A stretch of DNA of 64,000 nucleotides from Leptospira neocaledonica (GTDB lineage: Bacteria; Spirochaetota; Leptospiria; Leptospirales; Leptospiraceae). The DNA lies in assembly GCF_002812205.1 (NCBI RefSeq), contig NZ_NPEA01000005.1, positions 310,001-374,000 on the forward strand, given 5' to 3'. Positions 46,946 through 56,375 of the stretch are shown in pieces. The stretch's first letter is position 1; every line of letters starts with the position of its first letter. The position numbers and the translations under genes are program-made. Under the pieces are notes generated by a model that was not told the origin of the DNA, made no database searches, and saw only the letters and a list, made by a program, of their open reading frames with translations.

Positions 46946-48754
46946 CTAAAACCGTACTAAATCGGTAAACCAATCCGAAGAATTACCGGCTCTGTCTTTG
47001 ATCCGGATTTGTAGTAGCATATACTTTTTCCAAGCTGCGAAAGTTTTTGGGAATTTGACAATCAACATCTTACGGTCAGCATCGAACTCACTTGGATAAA
47101 CTTCTCCTTCCAGTAAAACTTCTGCGCCGCCTGCATAACCTGAGCCTGTGTCGGAAACGGAATATAATCTTTCTTCGACTCCTTCTTCTTCCTGGCCCTT
47201 GATCCTTCTATGTCTTGTGATTAAGTATGGATAATTGACTGCTGGTTTTGCGTCATCGGTAAGAATTGCTAAAGCTCCAAGTTTGGTGAGTAAACCAACT
47301 GAGCCTTTTTGTTTTAAAGCGGACCATTTTTTAGAAGCTTTATCATAGATATAGATCCCATCTTTTTTGCCAAGAGCAGCGCCTCTCCAGGTCAGTTCCG
47401 CTTCTCCCACCCAGGAAAGGTCAGAAGATTCCAATTCGTAAATTGAAGTCTTGGATTTGAGTCCTTCTGGAAGTTTTAGATCTTCTTCCAATTTTTCTAT
47501 TTTTTTGAAAATCAAAGACCCCTGGCCGTAAGTTGTTTTTGCAGGAGTTTTGATCTTTAAAACTCCATCTGTGGAAGTGAATTCAGTTTTTGTAATAGAA
47601 GTTTTTTTGGAATTTACGGATCCCACTTCTATTTCTAAAGGAAGAATGGAATGATTTCCGGCATGATCGGACGCCTTGAGAATCAGTTTAACCGTGCTAC
47701 CTGTTTCAAAATTTCTAAGATCTATGCTTGGTCCTTTTGCCGGGAATAGATTGTAAACATAAACGGGAGGATTTAAAGAAGAACGATTCGAATCGAATAT
47801 ATCATGATGGATTCTTGCCTCTTCGTAAGTCATTCCCCTAAAAGATCTTTCGTATAGAGGAGCCTCGTCCTTGTAGATGCCTGCAAAGAATAAATTGTTT
47901 TTGTTTCGAGAAGTCATTAGGTCGTAGGCACCTAATCTAAAACGAACTCCGCCGGCAAGATTTAGTTTTTGGTTTCCTGGAAGTGAAAATTTACCTTCTC
48001 CCTTTTTTTCCAAAGTTAATCTGGCCTGGACCCCGTCTTCCGTATCCACATATAAGAGCAAAAGTTCCGGAGAATATCTGTCTTTTCCTCTCAAAGGTAA
48101 ATAGGGAAGAGGATTTAAGGTTCCATTAGGTAAATGTAATTCAAAATGTAAATGACTGACTCCTGTACCCGATTCTCCTAGCCTTGCAATATTTTCTCCT
48201 TTGGGAAGAAGATAGGAGCCTGGAGAAAGTTTGACCTGAAATTCTCCACCACTGAGTAATGCTAACGCTTCTCGGAGGAGGTCCAAGTCTTTTCTGACTC
48301 CTTTGAAGTCCAGTAGGTGAGCAAACTTTGCCTTTAAATTGGAACCGGAAGATTTTAAGATAATATTGGAGCCGTATCCTTTTGTGGATTGGCCTATCGA
48401 TTCTACATATCCTTGAAAAGGTGAAATGGCTGCGATCCCATTCGTATGAAATGTCTTAAAATCGCAGCCCATATGAAGATGATGTACTCTATATTCCGCA
48501 TAGGAACCTGAGATGGGAGTTTCCATTTCCATAGGAAAACCCAAGTTCCCCAGGTCCGCTAAAACCTCAGGTGTGAGATCGTCCCAAATATTTTTTTGAA
48601 CTGTCGGATTTGTTTTTAGATTGGGAGAAACAGCAGAAACTTTGGAACCGGTCTCACCTGCTTTAGCTTCTTCCCCGGCTAGGAATACTAAAAGAAATAG
48701 GAGTCCGAATCGAAGCGGGATTTGCTGAAAAAGTTCCAGGAAATTTTTTCCCAT
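46946..48754 (-). CDS. M23-family peptidase (LytM-like), exported
   Basis: A 602-residue protein with a signal peptide (about 10-30, ending FLAGEEAKAG). The M23 domain is near residues 100-240. HLHMGCDF supplies the first zinc ligands and HLHFEL the third, so the enzyme looks catalytically intact, presumably cutting peptidoglycan cross-bridges. The region after it (about 250-600) is beta-rich, like Ig or Ca-binding repeats, and not assigned. I placed the start at 48754 because the signal peptide begins there; an upstream frame would overlap the divergent lipoprotein gene. Confidence 0.82.
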   Translation of the reverse strand: MGKNFLELFQQIPLRFGLLFLLVFLAGEEAKAGETGSKVSAVSPNLKTNPTVQKNIWDDLTPEVLADLGNLGFPMEMETPISGSYAEYRVHHLHMGCDFKTFHTNGIAAISPFQGYVESIGQSTKGYGSNIILKSSGSNLKAKFAHLLDFKGVRKDLDLLREALALLSGGEFQVKLSPGSYLLPKGENIARLGESGTGVSHLHFELHLPNGTLNPLPYLPLRGKDRYSPELLLLYVDTEDGVQARLTLEKKGEGKFSLPGNQKLNLAGGVRFRLGAYDLMTSRNKNNLFFAGIYKDEAPLYERSFRGMTYEEARIHHDIFDSNRSSLNPPVYVYNLFPAKGPSIDLRNFETGSTVKLILKASDHAGNHSILPLEIEVGSVNSKKTSITKTEFTSTDGVLKIKTPAKTTYGQGSLIFKKIEKLEEDLKLPEGLKSKTSIYELESSDLSWVGEAELTWRGAALGKKDGIYIYDKASKKWSALKQKGSVGLLTKLGALAILTDDAKPAVNYPYLITRHRRIKGQEEEGVEERLYSVSDTGSGYAGGAEVLLEGEVYPSEFDADRKMLIVKFPKTFAAWKKYMLLQIRIKDRAGNSSDWFTDLVRF

Positions 48755-48845
48755 TTGCGAATTCAGATCCGGTTCCTTTAAATTGTAAAGCCTGAAATCT
48801 GAGAAATTTTCTTGCCGCCTCGTACTTGGAGAAAAGCCTGATGTT

Positions 48846-49406
48846 ATGAGGCTCTTAGCTCCGATTTTTCTGGTACTTTGCCTAAGTAATTGCACCTATC
48901 TTACTCGGGAGCCCGGCAATCCTCCTAAAATTGATGGGATCCCAATCCCGGATTCCAAACGTACCGTGTATGTGCAGAATTTTCGGAATAATTCCTATGG
49001 GATTGGAATGCATACCGCTCTCTCCGACCTAGTCAAACAAGAGATCAATTATCGAGGCAGATTTATCCAAACCAGGGAAAAGTCTCAAGCTGCATATCGT
49101 ATCTATGGAGAGATCAGTCATTACCAACAGGTAGGAGCTCTTTTGGACCAAGGTGGGCAACAGCTGAGTAAAGAGATGTTTGTGGTCTGCAAAGTGGAAC
49201 TTCAAAAAGCGGGTGGAGAAAAAATTCCATTAGAAAGAACGGAGATCCCTGCTCGGATTATTTACTCAGACCAAGTTGGTTTTCTGGAAACAGAGGGTCA
49301 GGCCCAGACCAGATTACTCAAAATTCTTGCGGTCCGTATTGCAGAAGAAATGGAAAGAGCCTGGTATTATTCTATCTCGGGCAAAATAGAAGGTGAGGAA
49401 GAGTAA
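48846..49406 (+). CDS. LptE-like outer-membrane lipoprotein
   Basis: A 186-residue protein with a lipoprotein signal: hydrophobic 5-13, then LSNC with lipidation at Cys16. The mature domain has the LptE order: VYVQNFRNNSYGIGMHTALSDL, then AAYRIYGEISHYQQVG and a final amphipathic helix (RLLKILAVRIAEEMERAW). LptE plugs LptD for lipopolysaccharide export. The match is by pattern. It is divergent from the M23 gene, with 91 nt between starts. Confidence 0.7.
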   Translation: MRLLAPIFLVLCLSNCTYLTREPGNPPKIDGIPIPDSKRTVYVQNFRNNSYGIGMHTALSDLVKQEINYRGRFIQTREKSQAAYRIYGEISHYQQVGALLDQGGQQLSKEMFVVCKVELQKAGGEKIPLERTEIPARIIYSDQVGFLETEGQAQTRLLKILAVRIAEEMERAWYYSISGKIEGEEE

Positions 49407-49408
49407 GT

Positions 49409-49431
49409 ATTTCATTTCCTAAAAATGAAAT
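49409..49431. promoter_or_regulatory. 9-bp inverted repeat after the LptE-like gene
   Basis: ATTTCATTT and AAATGAAAT are perfect inverted copies around CCTAA, starting 3 nt after the stop codon and 117 nt before the Fur-family gene. It could be a weak terminator or a regulator-binding site for the Fur-family gene. It does not match the E. coli Fur box. Confidence 0.4.
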
Positions 49432-49547
49432 TCCACTTGATAATTCTCATAACCGGATCTTAAATTGTGGAAAAAGAATGTGAACATCCCAGATTCCTTG
49501 ATCCGAAAGGAAAGTTCTGCATCAGTTCCATATCTTTCTCCTGAAAA

Positions 49548-50036
49548 ATGAACAAAGACCGAGAAACAGAAATTCTGAAAACCGTAGACGATTCCATCCG
49601 TATGGAGATGAAAACTTTTTCTGATTACTTACAGAAGAAGGGCCTAAAAATCACCAACCAAAGGATGTTAGTCGCAGAACGTATTTTCTCCCTGCATAAT
49701 CACTTTACTGCGGAAAGTCTCTTGGAAGAATTCAAGGACCAGCGAGATAAAATTTCCAAGGCTACCATTTACAGAATACTTTCCATTATGGTAGAAGCGA
49801 AGTTATTGCAAGAGCATAATTTCGGCCAAGATTATAAGTACTACGAACATATTATAGGTCATACTCATCACGATCATATCATCTGTGGAGACTGCGGCAG
49901 GATTGTAGAATTCATCGACGAAAGGATCGAGCAATTGCAAGAGCAAGCTGCTGCAAACAACGGATTTAAGATCACAGGTCATAGCCTAAATATTTACGGC
50001 TCTTGTTTGGATCCGAATTGTCCGAACAAAAAATGA
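49548..50036 (+). CDS. Fur-family metal- or peroxide-responsive regulator
   Basis: A 162-residue protein with the Fur winged helix ([33 protein letters not shown]) and the dimerisation domain with [18 protein letters not shown]. Structural zinc cysteines are CGDC and CLDPNC. Fur, Zur and PerR cannot be separated on sequence alone; the Leptospira set contains several. It has a longer than usual N-terminal helix (about 20 residues). The stop overlaps the tgt start as ATGA. Confidence 0.88.
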   Translation: MNKDRETEILKTVDDSIRMEMKTFSDYLQKKGLKITNQRMLVAERIFSLHNHFTAESLLEEFKDQRDKISKATIYRILSIMVEAKLLQEHNFGQDYKYYEHIIGHTHHDHIICGDCGRIVEFIDERIEQLQEQAAANNGFKITGHSLNIYGSCLDPNCPNKK

Positions 50037-51157
50037 TCTTTAGATCCAGGGCTTCAGATCCAAATTCTTTCGCTCGCACCGGAACCTTATCGCTCAACGG
50101 AATAGAAATTCCAACTCCAGTATTCATGCCTGTGGGCACAAGAGGTGCTATAAAGTCTCTGGACTCTGACGATATAGATGAGTTAGGTTATGAACTGATC
50201 TTAGGAAATACCTATCATCTCTATCTTCGCCCAGGTACCGAGGTTCTGGAGAAGTTCGGTGGGCTCAAAAACTTTGTTTCATACAAAAAAGCTCTACTCA
50301 CTGACAGCGGTGGTTTCCAAGTTTTCAGTCTGAATTCTCTCGTAAAATTCAAGCGAGAAGGAGTCGAATTCCGTTCTCATATCGACGGTAGTCCTCATTT
50401 TTTCACTCCTGAGAAAGTGATCGATATCCAGAGAGCGATCGGCTCCGACATTATGATGGTTTTGGATGATTGTCCTCCTGGAGACGGAACCGTTTCTCGG
50501 ATCAAAGATGCTCTTGATCGGACTCATCGTTGGGCAGAAGAAGCTGTGAATTATTGGGAGAAAGACAAACGTAATCAATTTCTTTTCGGAATTTTCCAAG
50601 GTGGGACCAATTTGGATCTGAGATTGGAGAGTTTGGAGAAGATTCGCTCACTTCCGTTCTCTGGAATTGCGATCGGTGGTCTTTCCGTAGGCGAACCCAG
50701 ACCGGATTTTATCAGAACTATGGAAGGAATTTCCTCCTACACCGACAGGAATAGGCCATTATATCTGATGGGAGTAGGAACTGTTCCGGATATTTTGGAA
50801 GGAGTTCGAAACGGAGTCGACATGTTTGACTGTGTTCTTCCCACCCGCAATGCTAGAAACGGCCAAGTATTCACTTCTCAAGGAAAAGTGAATCTCAGAA
50901 ATGAAAAATGGAAGTTCTCCGATGCGCCGATGGACCCGGAATGCGAATGTAAAGTGTGCAAAAGATACAGTATTGGGTATATTCGACACCTACATCACGT
51001 GAAAGAGCTAAGCGCGTTTTCCTTGAGCACGTACCATAATCTCTATTTTATGAAAAAGTTCATGAAGGAACTCAGACATTCTATCGAAGTTGGAAATTTC
51101 AGTGAGTTTTTCGTTAAATGGAAAAATTTGTACGAAAGAGCGGAAATTTCTCGTTGA
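50033..51157 (+). CDS. tgt: queuine tRNA-ribosyltransferase
   Basis: It exchanges guanine for preQ1 at the wobble position of tRNAs with GUN anticodons. Motifs are [25 protein letters not shown] (catalytic Asp), GIFQGG, and the zinc site CECKVC with a downstream His. I chose the ATG at 50033, which overlaps the Fur stop as ATGA, giving 374 aa; a longer frame upstream would run into the Fur gene. preQ1-synthesis genes are not in the window. Confidence 0.95.
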   Translation: MIFRSRASDPNSFARTGTLSLNGIEIPTPVFMPVGTRGAIKSLDSDDIDELGYELILGNTYHLYLRPGTEVLEKFGGLKNFVSYKKALLTDSGGFQVFSLNSLVKFKREGVEFRSHIDGSPHFFTPEKVIDIQRAIGSDIMMVLDDCPPGDGTVSRIKDALDRTHRWAEEAVNYWEKDKRNQFLFGIFQGGTNLDLRLESLEKIRSLPFSGIAIGGLSVGEPRPDFIRTMEGISSYTDRNRPLYLMGVGTVPDILEGVRNGVDMFDCVLPTRNARNGQVFTSQGKVNLRNEKWKFSDAPMDPECECKVCKRYSIGYIRHLHHVKELSAFSLSTYHNLYFMKKFMKELRHSIEVGNFSEFFVKWKNLYERAEISR

Positions 51158-51226
51158 CTATATAGAGAATGACCCCCCTATTGTAGGATGGTTCAAACAG
51201 ATAAAGAAAGGAGTTGCTGATTTTTT

Positions 51227-51562
51227 ATGGAAATCACCAGAAGGGAAAGCGGTAACATCGTAATTCTGGACATCAATGGGGAGATAGATTTATATAATGC
51301 CCCTGAGATTAAGGATGTGATCGCAAAGCTCATCGAAGAGCAGAAATACTACACGATTATCAATCTGGAAAAGGTCTCTTATATCGACTCATCCGGAATC
51401 GGTGCTTTGATTTCCAGCCTCTCTAACTTAAAAAAATACCAGGGTGGACTTAAAATTATCAACGTTGCGGGTTCCGTACGAAAGGTATTCGAATTAACTA
51501 AATTAACGTCATTCTTCGAGATCTTTGATAACGAAGCTGATGCCGTCGCTGCCTTCAAATAA
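51227..51562 (+). CDS. STAS-domain anti-sigma factor antagonist
   Basis: A 111-residue single STAS domain: IVILDINGEIDLYNAPEIKDV, then SYIDSSGIGALISSL, where Ser56 is the expected phosphorylation site. In partner-switching systems such proteins are phosphorylated by an anti-sigma kinase and reactivated by a PP2C phosphatase. A PP2C-type regulator is encoded at 31452. An AAAGGAG site lies upstream of the ATG. No kinase or sigma gene is adjacent. Confidence 0.88.
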   Translation: MEITRRESGNIVILDINGEIDLYNAPEIKDVIAKLIEEQKYYTIINLEKVSYIDSSGIGALISSLSNLKKYQGGLKIINVAGSVRKVFELTKLTSFFEIFDNEADAVAAFK

Positions 51563-51606
51563 GTAAGGCACTTTTTTAAACGATTCCTCTGGCTGGTGCA
51601 AAACAA

Positions 51607-53205
51607 ATGAAAACTTTTCGAGTTATATCGGTTCCATCATTGGTACTGGGAGTTTTAGGATTCCTAGTAGCCTGTGGTTCGGAACTACCTGTAAAAGAAT
51701 TGGCGGAAGCAAAAACCGCTATCACTCGCGCTAAAGACGCAGGCGCAGAAAGATACGCTTCCGGAGAATTCGAGGAAGCTCGCAAAAGTCTTTTGACTGC
51801 TCATGAAAAAGCTTCCAACGAAGACTTAGGCGAGACCAAAAAAAGCGCCGAATACGCAAAAAGCAAAGCGTATGATGCATTAGAAAAATCTTATCCTCAA
51901 TTGACCGAGGAGTCTAAGACTGCAGCTAATACCGCTATCAATGAGGCGGATGAGGCTTATGCTTCTCAACTTGCGGCAGAACCTTATAATAATGCAGTAG
52001 AACTGAAGAAAGAAGGGGACACTTTAAGAGACAATGCGGATCGCACTTTAGAATCCTATCCTAAGGAATCTGGCGACGACGCAAAACTTAAAACCCGTCT
52101 GGCTGCTTTCGATCAGTACGAGCAAAGTAATAAAAAATATCTGGAGTCCAAAAAGGCGGCAACTGACGCCAAGTCTTTGGCTCTTTCTCAAAAACAGCAG
52201 CTAATCGATTCTCTTGCAGATATCGAAAAAAACCTGGATGATGCGGACAGATATGCCGGCGGTGGGGATCCTGAAGTAGCTCAGACAAGAGAACGTTTGA
52301 ATGCTGCTAAGGCTAAGATCGACGAAGGAAAGATCAAAGAAGGTTATTCCGAAGTTGACGATATCCGTAAAAAATCGGCAGAACTTGTAGCAAAAAACAT
52401 TCAGTCTTATGCACTTAAGAAAAAGGCAGAAGCAAAGGATTCTATCGGAAAAGCTAAGGATAAATTGGCTACGATAGACCAATCCAAACTGAAATCCAGC
52501 AAGGATCTCCAAACTTCTTACCAAAGAGCTGATGAGAACCTGAAAGCAGCGGATGAATCTTTAGCTTCCGCAGAAGAGTTATATTCTTCCGAAAAATACG
52601 AAGATTCTATCGGTAGAGCCGAAGAAGCGATCAGACTTTCTCGCATTGTAGTAGATCAGTCTGATGATATCGCAGAAAGATTACGCACTGGATCTTCCGT
52701 TGTAGGTCGCAAAGGTGATGGAGGAGATTCTACTTCTTCTACCAGAAAAGGAGAAGATACATCTACAACTTCTTCTTCCGGAGAACTTCCTGAAGGTTGG
52801 AAAAAATACGTAGTTCGTAAGAAAATTCCTGCAGATTGCCTCTGGAGAATTTCCGCTTACAAACAACATTACGGTACTTCTAAACTTTGGAAACGTATCT
52901 ATGAAGCGAACCGCAGCAAGATCAAAAATGCGAACTTGATCTATCCAAAACAAGTATTGCTAATTCCACCTGCTAAAGGGTCGACTAAGTTTGATCCTAA
53001 AAAAGCTCCTAAGAAGCAGACTGGAAGTGATAAAGTAGAAGCATCTACACCAGAAGAGAAGAAGGAGGAGACTACAACTCCTCCGCCAGCTTCTACTTCT
53101 GAGTCCGAACCGGAAGAAGAAGAGCCTTCAACTCCGGCACCTTCTACAGAAAATGAGCAACCTTCTGATTCTGGTGAGCAAGAAAGCGACGAAGAAGCTC
53201 GTTAA
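51607..53205 (+). CDS. LysM-domain lipoprotein with helical repeats
   Basis: A 532-residue protein with a lipobox FLVAC (lipidation at Cys23). Residues about 25-350 are a long Ala/Lys/Glu-rich helical region with repeated KKxAEAK- and KxSAEYAKSKA-type heptads. A LysM-like domain follows near 400-455 (PEGWKKYVVRKKIPADCLWRI...YGTSKLWKRIYEANRSKIKN...YPKQVLLIPP), which would bind peptidoglycan. The tail is Pro/Glu/Thr/Ser-rich and probably disordered. It likely links the outer membrane to the cell wall. Confidence 0.8.
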   Translation: MKTFRVISVPSLVLGVLGFLVACGSELPVKELAEAKTAITRAKDAGAERYASGEFEEARKSLLTAHEKASNEDLGETKKSAEYAKSKAYDALEKSYPQLTEESKTAANTAINEADEAYASQLAAEPYNNAVELKKEGDTLRDNADRTLESYPKESGDDAKLKTRLAAFDQYEQSNKKYLESKKAATDAKSLALSQKQQLIDSLADIEKNLDDADRYAGGGDPEVAQTRERLNAAKAKIDEGKIKEGYSEVDDIRKKSAELVAKNIQSYALKKKAEAKDSIGKAKDKLATIDQSKLKSSKDLQTSYQRADENLKAADESLASAEELYSSEKYEDSIGRAEEAIRLSRIVVDQSDDIAERLRTGSSVVGRKGDGGDSTSSTRKGEDTSTTSSSGELPEGWKKYVVRKKIPADCLWRISAYKQHYGTSKLWKRIYEANRSKIKNANLIYPKQVLLIPPAKGSTKFDPKKAPKKQTGSDKVEASTPEEKKEETTTPPPASTSESEPEEEEPSTPAPSTENEQPSDSGEQESDEEAR

Positions 53206-53236
53206 GACGGTCTAACATTTTAGCAACTCATACATG

Positions 53237-53270
53237 CAAGGCTCGGAATTTTCCGGGCCTTTCTTTTTTG
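53237..53270 (+). terminator. intrinsic terminator after the LysM lipoprotein gene
   Basis: GGCTCGGAA and TTCCGGGCC pair with one mismatch around TT, followed by TTTCTTTTTT. It ends the STAS-LysM unit. Confidence 0.85.
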
Positions 53271-53346
53271 TAGATATTGAAATTTTCGAATTCCGCTTGA
53301 TCCTCATTTATAATTCGAAACTGTTTTACTTAGCGGTGAATTCCAA

Positions 53347-54219
53347 GTGAAGAGGGCTTATACTAAGCCTATATCAGAGACGAATGAGGCGGATTATTTC
53401 CCCCTGGCTAAAATGGCATGGGACGAGGATTGTCCTGACCAAGATATAACGTCTGTTTCCTTATTCTCTCCGGATCAAAAAGCGATCGCTTACTTGAACG
53501 CAAGGGAAGAAGGTATTCTCTGCGGTAGTGGTGTTTCTTCCGTTCTTTCTAAACTTTCCAACGGAGATTTGCAGTTTCATTTCTTCTTTAAAGACGGAGA
53601 AAAATTCGTCAAAGGAGACAAGATTGCAGAGATCCGAGGCAGCCTTCTCTCCATGTTGCGTGTAGAAAGAATCCTTCTAAACTTCTTACAATATCTTTCC
53701 GGTATTTCTACTTCGACTAGAAAGATCGTAGATCAGTATGGGTCTAAGGGTATAATGATCTTGGATACAAGAAAGACACTTCCTGGATACAGAAAACTTG
53801 CGAAGTATGCTGTGTATTGCGGGGGAGGTTCTAATCATAGATTGGATCTTTCTGAGATGGCGATGATCAAAGACAATCATTTGGCTTTATTCGGATCCGC
53901 AAAAATTCCCGTGGGAAAAATCAGATCCAATTTTCCAGGAAGAATGGTGGAATTGGAAATAGATTCCTTGGATCAATTGGAAGACGCACTCGAAGCGGAA
54001 CCAGATGTTTTAATGTTAGATAATTTTAATATACCTGATACACGCGAAGCTTTCCATAGGGCAAAAGAAAAAAATCCTAAAATTCTGATCGAATGTTCCG
54101 GAGGGATCACTCCTGAAAAATTGGAAGCATTGTCCGAATTTCCCGGGGTAGGAGTGAGTATGGGATACCTGACTCATACTACCAGATTTTTGGATCTTGG
54201 TTTGGATATAAGGACCTAA
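53347..54219 (+). CDS. nadC: nicotinate-nucleotide pyrophosphorylase
   Basis: NadC joins quinolinate and PRPP to make nicotinate mononucleotide in de novo NAD synthesis. The 290-residue protein has DQDITSVSLF, ERILLNFLQYLSGIST, the signature ILDTRKTLPGYRKLAKYAV, GGGSNHRLDLSEMAMIKDNH and ECSGGIT. The GTG start has only a weak ribosome-binding site (GCGGTGA). No nadA or nadB is nearby. rel starts 6 nt after it. Confidence 0.92.
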   Translation: MKRAYTKPISETNEADYFPLAKMAWDEDCPDQDITSVSLFSPDQKAIAYLNAREEGILCGSGVSSVLSKLSNGDLQFHFFFKDGEKFVKGDKIAEIRGSLLSMLRVERILLNFLQYLSGISTSTRKIVDQYGSKGIMILDTRKTLPGYRKLAKYAVYCGGGSNHRLDLSEMAMIKDNHLALFGSAKIPVGKIRSNFPGRMVELEIDSLDQLEDALEAEPDVLMLDNFNIPDTREAFHRAKEKNPKILIECSGGITPEKLEALSEFPGVGVSMGYLTHTTRFLDLGLDIRT

Positions 54220-54225
54220 AAGAAC

Positions 54226-56259
54226 ATGGGATTTATTAAGGCTCCTGCCACCAAAGAAATGTTACTCGAAGGGGTTCGAGAAACCATGGGCCCCGAGGCC
54301 TTGGAAATGATCGAAAAGGCTTATAAGGTTTCGGATGATTCTCACCAGGGTCAGTTTCGCCTTTCGGGGGAACCTTATATAGTTCACCCTCTTCAGGTAG
54401 GTTTTATTTTATACGAGTTGGGTCTGGATGAGAAGGTAATCTCTGCGGGAATCCTTCATGACGTGATCGAAGACACAAAATACACAAGAGAAGATATGGT
54501 CCGTGATTTCGGAACGGAGATCACTCAGCTTGTGGAAGGTGTGACTAAAATTTCCCAGATCAAAAGTCAGTCCAAAGAAACGGAAGCCGCGGAGAATATC
54601 CGCAAGATTATCATTGCAACCATTCAGGATATTCGGGTCATTCTGATCAAACTTGCGGACAAGACCCATAATATGAGGACTCTTTCTTTCCAACCTCCTG
54701 AAAAGCAGAGAAGGATCGCAAACGAAACTCTTTCTTTATACGCACCTATTGCCGGAAGATTAGGTATCTATTCCGTAAAATCGGAACTAGAAGATCTCGC
54801 ATTCCAAGTTATTTTTCCGGAAGAATACCAGGACATTAAAAAAAGGATCAGCGCCAAAAAGTCCGAAAGAGAAGATTATATAGAAAAATTACAGCTGATC
54901 CTGAAACAAAGGCTCGCTGAGATTCAGATCAACGCGAATGTAGAAGGAAGGGCAAAACATTTTTTCTCCATCTATCGCAAGATGAAAACGAAAGAAAAAA
55001 CCTTCGATGAAATTTTCGATCTAAGAGCTATTCGTATCGTTACGGACGAGATTAAAGATTGTTACGGAGTATTAGGAATTGTGCATACACTTTGGTCTCC
55101 CGTTCCCGGAAGATTTAAGGATTATATTGCGACTCCTAAGACGAATATGTATCAATCGCTTCATACCACAGTGATCGGTCCTGACGGAAAACCTTTGGAA
55201 GTTCAGATCCGTACTGCAGAGATGAATGCCATCGCAGAATTCGGAATCGCAGCTCACTGGGTGTACAAAGAAGGTAAGACTCATGCCAATGAAAGACATC
55301 TAACCGTCAAGTGGTTGGAAGTCCTACAAACTTGGCAGGATTCTTCTTTGGATCCTAAAGAATTTTTAGAAGAATTAAAATACGATCTTCATGAGGACGA
55401 AGTATTCGTTTTCACTCCTAAGGGAGAAATTATACAACTTCCTAAAGGTGCGACTGTTCTAGATTTCGCATTTAGGATTCATACCGATGTAGGTTTACAT
55501 TGTAAGGGAGCCAAGATCAACGGTAGAATGATCCCTCTTCGTACGGAATTACGTAGTGGGGATCAAGTAGAAGTTGTCGTGGACAAAAGATCTAAACCTT
55601 CTCCCATCTGGCTTCGTATCGTTAAAACTCCTTCTGCCAGACAAAAGTTACGCGCTTATTTCAGAAAACTCAGAGAAGAGACCAGCAAGGATCTGGAGCA
55701 AGGTGCAGAGAGTGCAGCAGAACTGACTTTGAATGCGGAAGTATTAGAAGAACTTAAACGTAAACCTTCCGAAAAAGTTTCTAAACAGACTCAGGCCCAA
55801 GGTCAAGTTGCCGGTGGAAAAATTTTGGTTGCGGGACTCCGAGATATTCCTGTCCGTCTTTCAGGTTGTTGTTCTCCTCTCCCTGGGGACCAGATCATTG
55901 GTTTCGTAACTCGAGGGAGAGGTGTTTCTGTTCACAAAAAGAATTGTAGTGTTGCATTAAAACAAAGAGAAGAAGAGCAACTCAGACAGATCACGGTGGA
56001 TTGGGACTATGGACAGACGGAACCGGTACCAGTTCGAGTGGAAGTGAAGGCAAAGGATCGTCAGGGGATTTACTTGGAGATGGTAAAAAGTATTTCCGGA
56101 ACCCAGACAAATATCCTGGAGGCTGGAGCTTCCACAGTACAAAAGGATACTTTGATGGCACGATTCATGATAGAAGTGGAACATTTGGACCAATTGAAGG
56201 AGATCCTAGGCAATTTAAAACGGATCCCGGATGTTGTCTTTGCTCATAGGGTTAAATAA
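54226..56259 (+). CDS. rel: bifunctional (p)ppGpp synthetase/hydrolase
   Basis: It makes and degrades the alarmone (p)ppGpp in the stringent response. Domains in order: HD hydrolase (about 45-200, with ILHDVIEDT), synthetase (about 235-350, with YRKMKTKEKTFDEIFDLRAIRI and TPKTNMYQSLHTTV), TGS (about 385-450, PKGATVLDFAFRIHTDVG), a cysteine-containing region with SGCCSPLPGD, and a C-terminal ACT domain. The length (677 aa) and the intact HD motif argue for a bifunctional Rel rather than a RelA. It lies 6 nt after nadC. Confidence 0.93.
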   Translation: MGFIKAPATKEMLLEGVRETMGPEALEMIEKAYKVSDDSHQGQFRLSGEPYIVHPLQVGFILYELGLDEKVISAGILHDVIEDTKYTREDMVRDFGTEITQLVEGVTKISQIKSQSKETEAAENIRKIIIATIQDIRVILIKLADKTHNMRTLSFQPPEKQRRIANETLSLYAPIAGRLGIYSVKSELEDLAFQVIFPEEYQDIKKRISAKKSEREDYIEKLQLILKQRLAEIQINANVEGRAKHFFSIYRKMKTKEKTFDEIFDLRAIRIVTDEIKDCYGVLGIVHTLWSPVPGRFKDYIATPKTNMYQSLHTTVIGPDGKPLEVQIRTAEMNAIAEFGIAAHWVYKEGKTHANERHLTVKWLEVLQTWQDSSLDPKEFLEELKYDLHEDEVFVFTPKGEIIQLPKGATVLDFAFRIHTDVGLHCKGAKINGRMIPLRTELRSGDQVEVVVDKRSKPSPIWLRIVKTPSARQKLRAYFRKLREETSKDLEQGAESAAELTLNAEVLEELKRKPSEKVSKQTQAQGQVAGGKILVAGLRDIPVRLSGCCSPLPGDQIIGFVTRGRGVSVHKKNCSVALKQREEEQLRQITVDWDYGQTEPVPVRVEVKAKDRQGIYLEMVKSISGTQTNILEAGASTVQKDTLMARFMIEVEHLDQLKEILGNLKRIPDVVFAHRVK

Positions 56260-56375
56260 AAATTAGCTGTAAGGCTCGTCCTCTTATCTTTTCATCAAAA
56301 ATTTTACATTTAAGTTTGCCTGAAATCGGGTTTTCCCGGAAGCTTTCGAACACGAACATTCCTAAGAGGTGTGCT

